Positions 36,086-50,424 of a stretch of DNA of 64,000 bases are shown in pieces. Both the position numbers and the translations under genes were made by a program. Origin of the DNA: Diadophis punctatus similis (taxonomy: Eukaryota > Chordata > Lepidosauria > Squamata > Dipsadidae); NCBI GenBank assembly GCA_023053685.1, contig JALIGW010000002.1:248814856-248878855 (forward strand). The letters are read 5' to 3'. Under the pieces are notes generated by a model, which was given only the letters and a program-made list of their open reading frames with translations, was not told where the DNA came from and made no database searches. Position 1 is the stretch's first letter. Each line of letters begins with the position of its first letter.

Positions 36086-36788
36086 GGGGATATGAAGGAA
36101 AAAAGCTCCTTGATGAGGATGAGTAACAGAAAAGGAACTCTAGGGAAGGATCCCTCCCCGAGAATTCCTCTCTCCAGGGAGGGGCTGTCTCTGTGGATGA
36201 GAATTGCAAGCCTTTCTCCAATTTGGCTGCTTGCTCCCATGTCTACTGCGGGTTGCTGTGGGGGAGTGGGTGAGGGAGTCAAAGAGAGGAGAGAAAGTGC
36301 CCTCCCTGTCAAACACCAGGGAAATTAGAAGATCCAGGCTGTACAAATGGGTATAAAGATTTCTTGCAAGCTTAAGTTTTCTGCAAGAATCTGAACAATG
36401 ATCAAAGCAATTTGGAAGTAGATAAAGAGTCAAAGAAATTCAAGATGGGCTGGACTTAAATCTCCTGTGGGCATGAAGGGACTCATGACTGATGGCACAT
36501 TTGATCCCTGCTGTCACCATAATGAATTCCAGGCACAATGAAAATGACGGCTGCTTCCACAACACAGTCATGCAGCCCAGGGATGCATGGCCTGCCCTCT
36601 TTCCCCAAAATGAGGTTCAGTGATCTTCAAAAGGCAAGGAAGAGGAGGCTATGAGGCCTGCTGGGGTGGGAGTCAGGTCTAAGGACTGCAGGGACCCAGT
36701 GAGAGTGGGGAAGAGCTTGTGGGGACCTATGCCAGGGGAAGGGGAGGAAGAAGCCATAGGGACCCTGTGGAAAAGGAAAGGACTGGGG

Positions 36789-37315
36789 CAGGGGCGGGTT
36801 CCTAATTTTTTTTACTACCACTCTGTGGGCGTGGCTATATTTTGTGGGTGTGGCTTGCCAGCCATGCGACCGGGTGGGCGTGGCTTCTCGGACCGCTGAA
36901 GGGAGAGGAACTGAGATAGGTCCTGCCGCCCATTCCCCCTCCCCTCAGCAGCTCGAGAAGCCTCAAACGTGTGAAAATGCCTAGGATTATCACTGGACGA
37001 TTGTGGCTTCTCGGACTGCTGAAGGGAGGGGAATGGAGATAGCTCCTGCCACCCGTTCTTTCAGCGTCTCACGCGCTCCCTCAGCCATCCTCCCCTGCTT
37101 GGACTCACTGTGGGGTAGGAAGGCAGCGCATGAGCAGTGCCGGAAACTCGGCTTCTGGGCATGCGCAGAAGAATTTTTTAAAAAAAAAATTAATTTTTTT
37201 TTAAAAAAGTGGCGGCACCCAGGCACCGGCAACCGACCGCACCGGTACTGTGACGTCACCAGCAGGCCGCTACCGGTGCTATAGAGTGGACCGCACTGGT
37301 AGGAACCCACCACTG
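36789..37315. mobile_element. hAT-type MITE, family F1, unit B copy of the shared insertion
   Basis: 527 bp with the same ends and the same gactgggg target duplication (36,781-36,788 and 37,316-37,323) as 20,875-21,396 in unit A, so it was inherited by duplication. Confidence 0.92.
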
Positions 37316-37736
37316 GACTGGGGTGATCAAAGGGTTAAGATAGAGGATGCCTTTGGAATGCAACCCTGGGCCCCGGCTATGCCTACAAACCTGAGGAAGC
37401 CAGTGTTCTGATTAATAACTCACACATTCATTTAACAGCTTTATCAGGGAGAGGGGTGGGGGTAGTTAAGCAAAGCAGCCGCCTTTAATGGTGATTCCAA
37501 CATAAAACTGTAATTGATAGGCCCCATTACCCTTATATCACAAGGACTACTTGTAGGGTGGTTGGGAAATTCTGGCACTCAAAATCTGGAGGATACCAAG
37601 GTAGAAGATGGAAACTCCAACTGTGGGAATTTCAATAATCAATATAAAAAAACACCACTCAAAAGCCTTTTTGAAGAATTCCACACTTCTTCAAAAGGAA
37701 ATATCCAGAAAGTTCTGCTGGTCACCAAACCAGTAG

Positions 37737-40427
<2,691 letters not shown>

Positions 40428-41346
40428 CTGGGAAAGGAGAAGAATTTTGTGGTTTTCTGAAGGAAATGGAAAATATTTTGATTTCCGGCTGGCTTTGATT
40501 TCTTTTCCAATGTTGCTTGTTATTCTCAGTTTTCCAGAGTGCTCTTATTGACATCTTCTCTGTCTATAAGATTCAAAGAAAAATGTAATTTTAATTGTTT
40601 ATAAAATGGTTGCAGACGATGTGAAAAAAAGTACACATTACAAAAAATAAGCAAACATGCCCCAATAAAGAATAATCTCTTACATTAATTATGATTCATT
40701 TGACACATTTGCGTCCAAGTTCAAATATCCAAGAGAATATGTGAAATTCTCTTTTTCACTTTGGTGATTCACACATTCTTAGCAGTGCAAAGGCTTATCA
40801 TCAAATATATCTGGAAATGCTGGGAATAGATTGTACAGTTGTAAATATATGCATACAGAGAAAAATACAAATGCACAAACCTATAACTGTATGTATGTGG
40901 AAAATCCATGTGTTTTTAGCCTGAAAATTGTCCCAAAATGGTTACAGTCGAACCTTCTGAGCTAACTTTAGAGACGTGGGTTTTTACCCAATGAAATGAT
41001 ACCTAAAGCCTCTGCAAAATTTCATGCACTGGTTTTGCCCATGGAAGTCCTCAGCTCCAGGTAAGGGCAGGAAATATGCACAACCACTCTGATGACATCC
41101 TAATTCAAGTAGTGCTCACTTACTGACTGCAATTGGGACTGGCATCTGTGTCAGTAAGCAGCCCAATCGTTAAGCATGATGTCATATGACAATGACAATT
41201 TACATATCATGCTTGTTGGCTTTACAGAAAGGGAATGCTATGAAAGCAAAGGTGGAAACACACAGAGAAATTCTGTGCCTTAAATAGACAGAATTTGGAG
41301 AAAAACTGAAAATTAGAAAAGGGAGATGGTAATGGATAAACTAGAG

Positions 41347-41772
41347 CAGTGATGGCGAACCTTTTTTCCCTCGGGTGCCGAAATAGTGCGCACACAAGCT
41401 ATCACACGCTCGTGCGTGCCCACACCCATAATTTAAAGCCCCCCACTTGCCCCACCCCCCTGTGCATACGTGCATGACCCCCCCACTCCCGCATTTCCCG
41501 ACTTCCAGTGGGCCCAGTAGGCCCTTTTTTTGCCCTCCCCAGGCTCCAGAGGCTTTCTTGGAGCTTGGGGAGAGCGAAAACGCTCCCCCCCCGTCACCCC
41601 GGAGGTCCTCCAAAGGCCAAAATCATCCTCCCAGAGCCTCCGCGCGAGGCAAAAATCAGCTGGCGTGCATGCACATGCGCGCTGAAGCTGAGCTAGGGCA
41701 ACGGCTCGCGTGCCAGCAGATATGGCTCCGCGTGCCACCTGTGGCACCCGTGCCATAGGTTCGCCATCACTG
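41347..41772. mobile_element. hAT-type MITE, family F2, unit B only
   Basis: 426 bp, from CAGTGATGGCGAACC to AGGTTCGCCATCACTG, with a perfect 8-bp target duplication aactagag (41,339-41,346 and 41,773-41,780). Units A (24,915-24,935) and C (56,108-56,125) read ATAACTAGAGGAAGCAGG without it. Confidence 0.93.
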
Positions 41773-43183
41773 AACTAGAGGAAGCAGGACTTGGTTGATA
41801 GAATACAAACGAAAACTCTCCACAGGGCATTTTATTCCAACAACAGAAGCCTCTTTGGAGCTCAACCAACCTGCCTCTTGGGCACACAAGTCTCGCTTCC
41901 TCAAAATGCTCTGCAGGGGTTTTGGGCAAGACATCGCAGGCCTGTCAATTAACCTGAAATGTTTTTATCTTTCTAAATACAGTGTATTCAGAAAGCATTC
42001 AGACCCCCTTTACTTTTGTCAATTTTGTTATGCTGAAGCTTGATTCTACAGTTGTTGAACTTCATTTTCCCCCTCCTTAATCTACACAGAGTACTCCATA
42101 ATGACAAAGTAGAAATGTCTGTAAATTTAGTAAAAGGAAAAAACTGAACTATCACATTGGCATAAGTATTCAGACCCTTTGCAAGAGCACTTGAAATTTA
42201 GCGCAGGTGCCTCCCATTTCCATTGATTGTTGCTGACATGTTTCTACACCTTGATTGGAGTCTACCTGTGGTGAATTAAGTAGATTGCACATGATTTGGA
42301 AAGATACACACCTCTTCAAAGAAGGCCTCATAGCTGACAGTGCATACTGTAGGAAAACGATGAGGAGAAAAGAAATGCCTGCAGAGTTCAGAGACAGGAT
42401 TATTGCAAGGCACAGATCTGGGGAAGACTACAGTAAAATTTCTGCTGCAACGAAGGTTCCTAAGGGCACAGTGGCCTCCATAATTTTCAAATGGAAAAAG
42501 TTTTGCATAACCAGGATGCTTCCAAGAGCTGGTCGTCCGGTAAAACTGAGCAATTGGGGTAGAAAGGCCTTCGTAAGAGAGGTGACCAAGAACCCGAGGG
42601 TCACTCTGACTGAGCTTCAGAGATCTTGTGTGGAGATTGGACAGAGTTCCAGAAGGACAACCATCACTACAGCCCTCCACCGATCTGGGCTTTATGGCAG
42701 AGTGACTAGACAGAAGCTTGTCCTCAGTGCACAACACATGAAAGCCCACTTGGTGTTTGCAAAAAAGCATCTGAAGAGCTCTGTGAGGAACAAGATTCTC
42801 TGGTCTGATGAAACCAAGATTTAACTGTCAATTCTAAATGTTATGTCTGGAGAAACCCAGACAATGCTCATCACCTGCCCAATGTCATCCCAACAGCAAA
42901 GCATGGTGGTGGCAGCATCAAGCTGTGGGGGTGTTTTTCAGCAGCAGGGACTGGGAGACTGGTCAGGGTTGAGGGAAAGCTGAATGGAGCAAAATATAGG
43001 GATATCCTCAATGAAAACCTATTCCACAGCGCTCAGGACCTCAGACTGGGCCGAAGGTTCCCTTCTCAACACGACAAGGGACACAGCCAAGGCAACATAG
43101 GAGTGGCTTAGGGACAACTCTGTGAATGTTCTAGAGGGGCCCAGCCAGAGCTGACTTGAACCCTATTGAATATCTCTGGAGGC

Positions 43184-43821
43184 ACCTTTTTTTAGATACT
43201 GTATCATTGTCATACATAGTATACCCATATAACAAATTTCACATAACACCAACACACATAACAATCCCAAAAACACACCCCACCCGCCACAAATTCCCAA
43301 ACCTGAAACACCCAAACATCCACACAAAAGACCAAGTAATACTGTCCAACAGCTCACTGATGGTGACTCTTTAGTTTATTGTTAAGTGCAATTAAAACTC
43401 TGGGATAAAAACTATTCAGAAAACGTGTGGTCCGAGTTTTAATTGTTCTGTATCTTCTGCCAGAAGGCAACAGTCCAAAAAGATTGTAAGCAGGATGAGA
43501 AGTCTCTGAGAATGTTGTGCAACTTCCTAGAACAGCAAGATGCAAAGATATCATCTAGGGCTGGTAGCTGGAGCCCAATGATATTCTGGGCAGTTTTAAT
43601 GATTCTCTGTAGATCTTTTTTGTCTGCTGCAGAGCTGCTCCCATGTCATGCAAAAATGCCAAATGTCAGGACACTCTCAATAGTGCTGCGATAGTAGGAC
43701 AACAGTAGATGCTGAGATAGATTTATCTTCCTGAGCATTCTCAGGAAGTACAGCCTCTTCTGTGCCTTCTTCACAAGCATGTTAACATTCATAGTCCATG
43801 AGAGGTCATTTTTCCCCTCTA
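43184..43821 (-). mobile_element. L2-like LINE fragment inserted in Tc1 (unit B only)
   Basis: Minus-strand C-terminal reverse-transcriptase region: LVKKAQKRLYFLRMLRKINL, YYRSTIESVLTFGIFA, LFGLLPSGRRYRTIKTRTTR and FLNSFYPRVLIALNN. It is flanked by about 15-bp direct repeats (GAATATCTCTGGAGG near 43,169 and GAATATCTCTAGAGG near 43,822), the expected LINE target duplication. Confidence 0.8.
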
Positions 43822-44302
43822 GAATATCTCTAGAGGAATCTGAAAATGGATGTCCACCGATGGTTGCCAGCCAACCTGACTGAGCTTGAGAGGATTGGCA
43901 AGGAAGAATGTCAGAAAATCCCCCAATCCAGGTGTGCAAAGCTTAGCGCCTCCTACCCAAAGACTTGAGGCTGTAATCGCTGCCAAAGGTGCTTCAACAA
44001 AGTACTGAGTGAAGGATCTGAATACTTATGCCAATGTGATATTTCAGGTCTTTTGTTTTTAATAAATTTACAGACATTCTAAAATTCTGCAGAACAACAG
44101 CCATGAGGTCAAAGGATTTGCCTTCAGAGTTCAGAGACACGCTCTGGCAAGGCACAGATCTGGAGAAGGCTGCAATAAAATTTCTGCTGCACCAAAGGTT
44201 CCTAAGGAAACAGTGGCCTCCATAATTCTCAAATGAAAAAGTTTGGCACAACCGGGAGTCTTCCAAGAGCTGGTCGTCGGATCAAACAATTGGGGTTTAA
44301 AG

Positions 44303-45232
44303 TAAGGTGACCAGACGTCCCGCTTTTGGCGGGACAGACACGCTTTTCAAGCGTGTGTCCCGCGTCCCGCATTCTTTTCAAAAAGTCCCGCTTTTTTTAA
44401 AAGAATGCGGAAACAGCGGGACGTCTGGTCACCTTAATAAGGGGAAGCAAAAGAGAGGTCGGGCAAGTCGGGCAGAATTTCAGAGAGCCGTCTGCCTGCT
44501 GGGGAGGGGGGGAAGGGGGGCTGCTCCTCCTCTCCTTCCCCCGCCCCATCCCTAGCCCTGCCCTCAGAGGCGCCGCTGCTGTTGGGATGCGGGGGGAGGG
44601 ACGAGGAGCCGGCGGCGCAAACAGCCCTTCCTCGTCCCCCTCCCCTTCCTTCCCCCCGTCGCCTCGCTGCCGCCGTTGCCCTGGGGCCGGGCGGGCGACC
44701 GGGAGACCGCGGCGCTTGGATGCCTGCAGCTCGTGACAGGTAAGCTGCCGGCTGCCTCCTTTCCCCGTCTCCCGCCTCCCATTCGTTGCTTGCCAGCCCG
44801 GCTGAAGGGGAGGCGGGAGGCGAGGAAAGGCCTCCCGAAGGGGAGGCGGGCTCCCGAAGGGCTCCCGGCTCCCGAAGGGGAGGCGGGAGGCCTTTCCTCG
44901 CCTCCCGCCTCCCCTTCGGGAGCCAGCAGCCCTTCGGGAGCCCGCCTCCCCTTCGGGAGGCCTTTCCTCGCCTCCCGCCTCCCCTTCAGCCGGGCTGGCA
45001 AGCAACGAATGGGAGGCGGAGACGGGGAAAGGAGGCAGCCGGCAGCTTACCTGTCACGAGCTGCAGGCATCCAAGCGCCCCCCCCCGCCTCCCCCCCCGG
45101 ACGCCGACATTTGCTGTTTTGCCCTCTGCGCATGCGCAGCGTTCTGCGCATGCGCAGAGGGCAAAACAAATGGCGGCGCCCAGGCGGGCCCGCCCCCCCA
45201 TCCCGCTTTTAAAAAAAAATCTGGTCACTTTA
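44303..45232. mobile_element. hAT-type element, family F5, with giant GC-rich hairpin (unit B only)
   Basis: 930 bp with ends TAAGGTGACCAGACG and CTGGTCACTTTA and a perfect 8-bp target duplication gtttaaag (44,295-44,302 and 45,233-45,240). Unit A near 26,790-26,805 (ACTGGGGTTTAAGGGCC) is the empty site. Positions 44,303-44,436 form a complete mini-element with both terminal repeats. Positions 44,711-45,079 form an inverted repeat with arms of about 175 bp. Two GCGCATGCGC sites lie at 45,128 and 45,146. Arg/Pro-rich frames here are composition artefacts. Confidence 0.9.
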
Positions 45233-45732
45233 GTTTAAAGGCCTTAGTAAGAGAGCTGACCAAGAACAAAATGGTCACTCTGACTGAGCTTCAGAGATCC
45301 TGTGTGGAGAGAATGGCAGAAAATCCCCCAATCCAGGTGTGCAAAGCTTATCGCCTCATACCCCAAAAGACTTGAGGCTTTAATCGATGCCAAAGGTGCT
45401 TCAACAAAGTACTGAGTGAAGGATCTGAATATTTATGCCAAAGTGATATTTCAGGTCTTTTCTTTTTAATAAATTTACAGCATTTCTAAAATTCTGTTTT
45501 CACTTTGTCATTATGAATGTACATGAATGAGAAAAAATGAATTTCAATGAGTGTAAAATCAGGATAACAAAATTGACAGAAGGGAAAGGGGTTTGAATAC
45601 ACTGAATATGTGTTCCTATTGACACAGAAATACCCTAAGAATTTATTTATGTAAACAATTATGTATGTTTCAATCTGCAAAATGACTCAGAAGTGCATTC
45701 GCTCAAATCTTTTAATCTATTTTTTTTAAAAG

Positions 45733-45870
45733 GTGGGGTCACTAACAGATGAAATGGTGAACAAATCCCATGCAAACATCCCTTTTGCCCATGAAACTCC
45801 TGGCTTGCCAGGAAAACAACATGTCAAGGAAACCACAAGGATCCAAGTGTTACGTGAAGGGTGAGGGAGG
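45733..45870. other. Conserved block between Tc1 and exon 1, unit B
   Basis: Copy of the 27,285-27,425 block, again open in the same plus-strand frame up to VLREG and stop. Role unknown. Confidence 0.3.
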
Positions 45871-46108
45871 TGGGTGGATAAGAAATATGAAAAATATATC
45901 AAGATTTCTTTAAATCTCCCAGCAGAAAATCACAGGCAGCAACTTTAAATCATGTAGCAAAAGGATAAAAACATTTGGGGAGAGAAAGAATATGCAGCCG
46001 CCGCAGCCCGCATGTTTCATTCTTGTCCCTTCGCTGCTTCCAGGCCGTGGAGGAAACCAAACAGCCCGACTTGCTCCCGGCTTCTCCTCCCACCTGCCCT
46101 CCACTCAC

Positions 46109-46163
46109 CTCCCAGGAGCCGCTTCGACCCTTCATGCAGGACATGAAGCTCCGCCGACCCCAT
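46109..46163 (-). CDS. Candidate first coding exon of the unit B finger gene
   Basis: Minus-strand ATG (46,163-46,161) followed by 55 nt encoding MGSAELHVLHEGSKRLLG plus one base, ending at the consensus donor CTGGGAG|GTGAGTGG. Length, phase and donor are identical to units A and C. Four of 18 residues differ from A. A CTCF-like TCGCTAGATGGCGC lies upstream at 46,345-46,358. Link to the finger exon not established. Confidence 0.45.
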
Positions 46164-46469
46164 CCTCCTCCCGTGGGTGAACCGGAAGAGGAACCTCCTC
46201 CTCCTCCCTAGCAATCTAGTACTCTATCGTTTCAGTTTGTTGCAGCTCGGCCTCTCTCCCTCCGGTGTAATGTCAATACTAGCGACCCCGCTGCTGTACT
46301 CTTATTCTCTGCTTTCTAGGCGCCGAGTGTTGCTTCTTTGTAGAGCGCCATCTAGCGACATAAGATTGAAAATCACCCTCGTCCTATCTCTACCCTGAAG
46401 CATTTGCAAAAGGCTTTCATGGATTCCGTCTTTCCTTCGATGGTCTTACAAAGGCTTTATAGAGTGGTA

Positions 46470-47788
46470 TTAGTACCTCACTGGATCTTGATTATATCCC
46501 TCTGTTAATGCAGTTTAAGACTGCATTGGCTTTTTTGGCTGCCGCTGCAGATTGCTGGCTCATATTTAGCTGGTTGCAGAGGTGGGTTCCTGCCTGTTTT
46601 TGCCGGTGCGGTTAATAGCTGTTGTTCGGCGCAGAGCCGAAGACGCTGCTGCCGTTCGTGGCGCGGGAGCTTTCCCCGGGCGCTTTCCCCGCCCGCATGG
46701 ACGCCGCCGTTTGCGTTCTTTTGCCCTCTGCGCATGCAGAACGCTTTGCGCATGCGCAGAGGGCAAAAGAACGCAAACGGCGGTGTCCATGCGGGCGGCG
46801 GCAGCACCCGGGGAAAGCTCCCGCGCTGGGAACGGCAGCGTCTTCGGCTCTGCGCCGAACAACACCTATTAACCGCACCGGCAGAAACCCACCTCTGGCT
46901 GGTTGTCCACTAAGACTCCAAGATCCCTCTCACAATCACTGCTATTAAGTCTGGTTTCACCCAGTTTATATGTGTACTTTTGGTTTTTCTTACTTAAGTG
47001 TAGGACTTTACTTTTCTCTACATTGAATTTCATTTTATTAGATAGGGCCCAGTGTTCAAGTCTGTCAAGATCCATCTGGATCTTGAGCCTATCTTCTAGG
47101 GTGTTAGCTATTCCTGCCAGCTTAGTATCATCTGCAAATTTGGTAAGTTCCCCCTCTATTCCCTCATCTAAGTCATTTATGAAGATATTGAAGAGTACTG
47201 GGCCTAAGATGGAACCTTGTGGTATCCCACTGCTTACTTCTCTCCATGTAGACTTAGACCCATTAAGGACTACTCGCTGAGTACGGTTTGTCAGCCAGTT
47301 GTGAATCCATCTGGTGGTGAAGCTATCTATCCCACTTTTTTCTAGCTTGCGAAGAAGTAGGTTGTGGTCTACTTTGTCGAATGCCTTGCTGAAGTCTAAG
47401 TATATTATGTCCACAGTATTTCGCTGGTCTACTAATTTAGTCACTATGTTGAAGAATGAAATAAAATTGGTTTGGCATGATCTGTTTTTAACAAACCTGT
47501 GCTGGCTGCTAGTTATTACTTTACTCGTTTCTAGGTGTTGGCAGATCTGTTTTTTTATTATCATTTCCAGTATGGTATTGGTGTTAGGCTGATTGGTCTG
47601 TAGTTTCCTGGTCTGTTCCCCCCCCCTTTTTTTTTTGAAGATGGGAACCACATCAGTTCTTTTTCAATCCTCTGGTAGTTCTCTAGTGTTCCAGGATTTT
47701 TGAAAGATGTGGTGCAGTAGTTCTGAGATGACATCTGCCAGCGCCTTTAAAACTCTGGGATGTAATCCGTCCGGTCCTGGTGATTTGT
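46470..47788 (-). mobile_element. CR1 LINE internal fragment, unit B
   Basis: Same fragment as 31,648-33,050. It keeps a long open frame (46,869-47,651) with [40 protein letters not shown] and [13 protein letters not shown] (intact FADD), through LDRLEHWALSNKMKFNVEKS. It is interrupted by the F1 hairpin at 46,577-46,897. Confidence 0.88.
46577..46897. mobile_element. hAT-type hairpin MITE, family F1, unit B only
   Basis: 321 bp, from CAGAGGTGGGTTCCTGCC to GGCAGAAACCCACCTCTG, with a perfect 8-bp target duplication gctggttg (46,569-46,576 and 46,898-46,905). Unit A reads TTTAGCTGGTTGTCCACTAA without it. Nearly the whole element is one inverted repeat with arms of about 150 bp centred near 46,740 and a GCGCATGCGC at 46,748-46,757. 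Confidence 0.93.
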
Positions 47789-48463
47789 ATTAATCAAGAT
47801 CAGACAAGTGTTCTCTTACTATTTTTTTGCATTGTCACTCCAACTCAGCCAGGACCTTCTTTTGCAGGAACTAAACCAAGGAAAGCATCGGTGGGGAGAA
47901 CACAATGTACCATCAGGCAGGGACAAAGCGCACCTCCCTTGAGGATCAGTGAAGACTATTCCAGCCAGTTCTTTCTCTTGGGGGTGCAGGATAACTCCAC
48001 AAAACTATATTTGCAACTGAGGGAAGCTTGAAGAGTAAGGCTTATCCCTACTTACCTTCACAAGATTAGGCAGGCGCTGCATCATAAAAGTTGATAAAGG
48101 TCTTGTTTGCCTGTGCAGCCTTAAACAATTGTCACCCACCCACTTTTTGCCCTTTCCTGCCTCCTCTCTAGGCACAAAAGCTCTCTGTGTTTAACCCCTT
48201 CACTGAAGCCAATAAGGGGATGGGGCGACTAGTGTGCTGCCGAGCAATGCCAAAGTCCTCCAGCGGGTCTTTGTTACTGATTTTCATCTCTATACCTGTT
48301 GGCTTCTCTATTTGGTTCCTAATTGACTCTGCCTTGAAGCTCCCTTCTGTTTATAGCTTGGAGTGTCACAGAGACATGCTTTGGGAAAGCTCTCTGGCCT
48401 CAGGATTTCTGTTGACTTGCTCATAATTTAGGAACTCTACTGCTGCAAAACATGCCTTTAAAG
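47789..48463. other. Unit B spacer
   Basis: Copy of 33,051-33,725. No gene recognised. Confidence 0.5.
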
Positions 48464-48732
48464 CAGGGGTGTCAAACTCAAAGCCCAGGGGACATGGGGA
48501 GCCTAGATCTGGTCCACTGGGCCACCCTGGAAATAGCAAAGGACTGGCCCATCGTCAGAGGTGGGTTTCTACTGGTGCGGTCCAGTACGGGCGCTCCGGT
48601 AGTAGTCTGCTGATGACTTAATTTAAGTTGGCAGCTCTGGTGCTGTCTGTGCCGGTCCCTGCAGGCCGCCATATTTTTTTTCCTAATTTTTGGCTCTGAG
48701 CATGCACAGAAATAAAAGGAACCCGCCCCTGA

Positions 48733-49245
48733 AACGACCCCTCCCAGAGTCAGCAATGGAAGGGGGAGAGAGAGAGAGAGTGGAGAGCAGGGCAAAAACG
48801 ATGCCTCTCAGAGTCAGCAACGGAAGGGAGAGAAAGAGAGAGAGAGTGGGGAGCAGGCCAAGAAACGATCCCTCCCAGAGTCAGCATTGGAAGGGAGAGA
48901 GAGGGGGGAGCAGGGCAAGAAACAGTCCCTCCCAGAGTCAGCATTGGAAGGGAGAGAGAGATGGAGAGCAGGGCAAAAATGATGCCTCTCAGAGTCAGCA
49001 ACGGAAGGGAGAGAGAGAGAGGGGGGAGCATGGCAAGAAACAATCCCTCCCAGAGTCAGCAATGGAAGGGGGAGAGAGTGGAGAGCAGGGCAAAAATGAT
49101 GCCTCTCAGAGTCAGCAACGGAAGGGAGAGAGAGAGAGAGAGTGGGGAGCAGGGCAAGAAAGGATCCTCCCAGAGTCAGCAATGGAAGGGAGAGAGGGGG
49201 GGAGCAGGGCAAAAATGATGCCTCCCAGTCAGCAATGGAAGGGAA
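48733..49245 (+). repeat. Minisatellite, 9 copies (unit B)
   Basis: Tandem 57-65-bp units, each with CAGAGTCAGCAAYGGAAGGG, a GA-rich run and GAGCAGGGCAARAAMGAT. CCTCCCAGAGTC and CCTCTCAGAGTC types partly alternate, suggesting expansion by two-unit blocks. Three copies at the unit A locus. Confidence 0.92.
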
Positions 49246-49429
49246 AGAGACACAAACACACACATGCCATGCCCCTGTCGCCCCCACTGTCGCTACTTTT
49301 GCGCTCGGGTGCTCTTAAAGTAATTCTTGAAGAGTTGGAAGATGTTTCCTTAGATCGCTGCCAAACTCATTGTTGGGAGCATCAACTTGGCCGAACTTTG
49401 GTAGAGCTTTGCCCAAGACTTCTCCTATA

Positions 49430-50424
49430 TGTTAAACTACTGAAGTTTGCAGATGATACAACAGTGATTGGCCTCATTCGAGACAACAATGAAACCGCAT
49501 ACAGACGGGAGGTTGAACAACTAGCCTTGTGGTGCGACCGGAACAATCTGGAACTGAACACACTCAAAACCGTAGAAATGGTGGTAGACTTTAGGAGAAA
49601 CCCTCCCATCCTACCACCTCTTACAATACTAGACAACACAGTATCAACAGTAGAGACCTTCAAATTTCTAGGTTCCATCATATCTCAAGACCTAAAATGG
49701 TCATCTAACATCAAAAACGTCATCAAAAAAGCACAACAAAGAATGTTCTTTCTGCGCCAACTCAGGAAGCTCAAACTTCCCAAGGAGCTGCTGATACAAT
49801 TCTACAGAGGAATTATTGAGTCTGTCATCTGCACCTCTATAACTGTCTGGTTTGGTTCTGCAACCCAACAAGACAGACACAGAGTTCAGAGAATAATCAG
49901 AACTGCAGAAAAAACAATTACTGCCAATCTGCCTTCCATTGAGGACCTGTATACTGCACGAGTCAAAAAGAGGGCCGTGAAAATATTTACTGACCCCTCA
50001 CATCCTGGACATAAATTGCTTCAACTCCTACCCTCAAAACGTCGCTATAGAGCACTGCACACCAAGACAACTAGACACAAGAACAGTTTTTTCCCGAACG
50101 CCATCACTCTGCTAAACAAATAATTCCCTCACCACTGTCAAACTATTCACTAGGCTGCATTACTACTACTATTAGTTTTTCTCATCGTTCCTATCACCCA
50201 TTTCCTCCCACTTATGACTGTATGACTGTAACTTGTTGCTTATATCCTTACGATTTATATTCATATTGATTGTTTCCTGATTGCTTACTTGAACCCTATG
50301 ACAACCATTCTTGACAAATGTATCTTTTCTTTTATGTACACTGAGAGCATACACACCAAAGACAAATTCCTTGTGTGTCCAATCACACTTGGCCAATAAA
50401 GAATTCTATTCTATTCTATTCTAT
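49430..50424 (+). mobile_element. Young 5'-truncated LINE (L2/L3 clade) with (ATTCT)n tail
   Basis: An uninterrupted frame from 49,431 to 50,122 reads LLKFADDTTVIGLIRDNNET (FADD active site), LGSIISQDLKWSSNIKNVIK, AQQRMFFLRQLRKLKL, FYRGIIESVICTSITVWFGS, AEKTITANLPSIEDLYTARV and RHKNSFFPNAITLLNK. A 3' UTR follows, ending CACACTTGGCCAATAAAG and then four ATTCT repeats. Unit A (34,318-34,330, TCGTATAGTTTGAGC) lacks it, so it inserted after the A/B split. Confidence 0.9.

Larger units (their letters stand above)
41990..45604 (+). mobile_element. Tc1/mariner-type transposon (inactive), unit B
   Basis: Same insertion as 25,129-27,163 in unit A, enlarged by later insertions at 43,184-43,821 and 44,303-45,232. 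The N-terminal half of the transposase is the best preserved in the window: 42,360-42,824 reads from MRRKEMPAEFRDRIIARHRS through RTTITTALHRSGLYGR to VRNKILWSDETKI, then a stop. The central HGGGSIKLWGCF and the C-terminal [11 protein letters not shown] regions survive in pieces. Confidence 0.88.

Noticed and set aside
44397..45238. Long Arg/Pro/Gly-rich frames on both strands
   Set aside because: Caused by the GC-rich hairpin of the F5 hAT; no codon structure or homology.
48690..50123. A 477-residue plus-strand frame read as one gene
   Set aside because: It is a chance fusion of minisatellite translation with the RT C-terminus of the inserted LINE.
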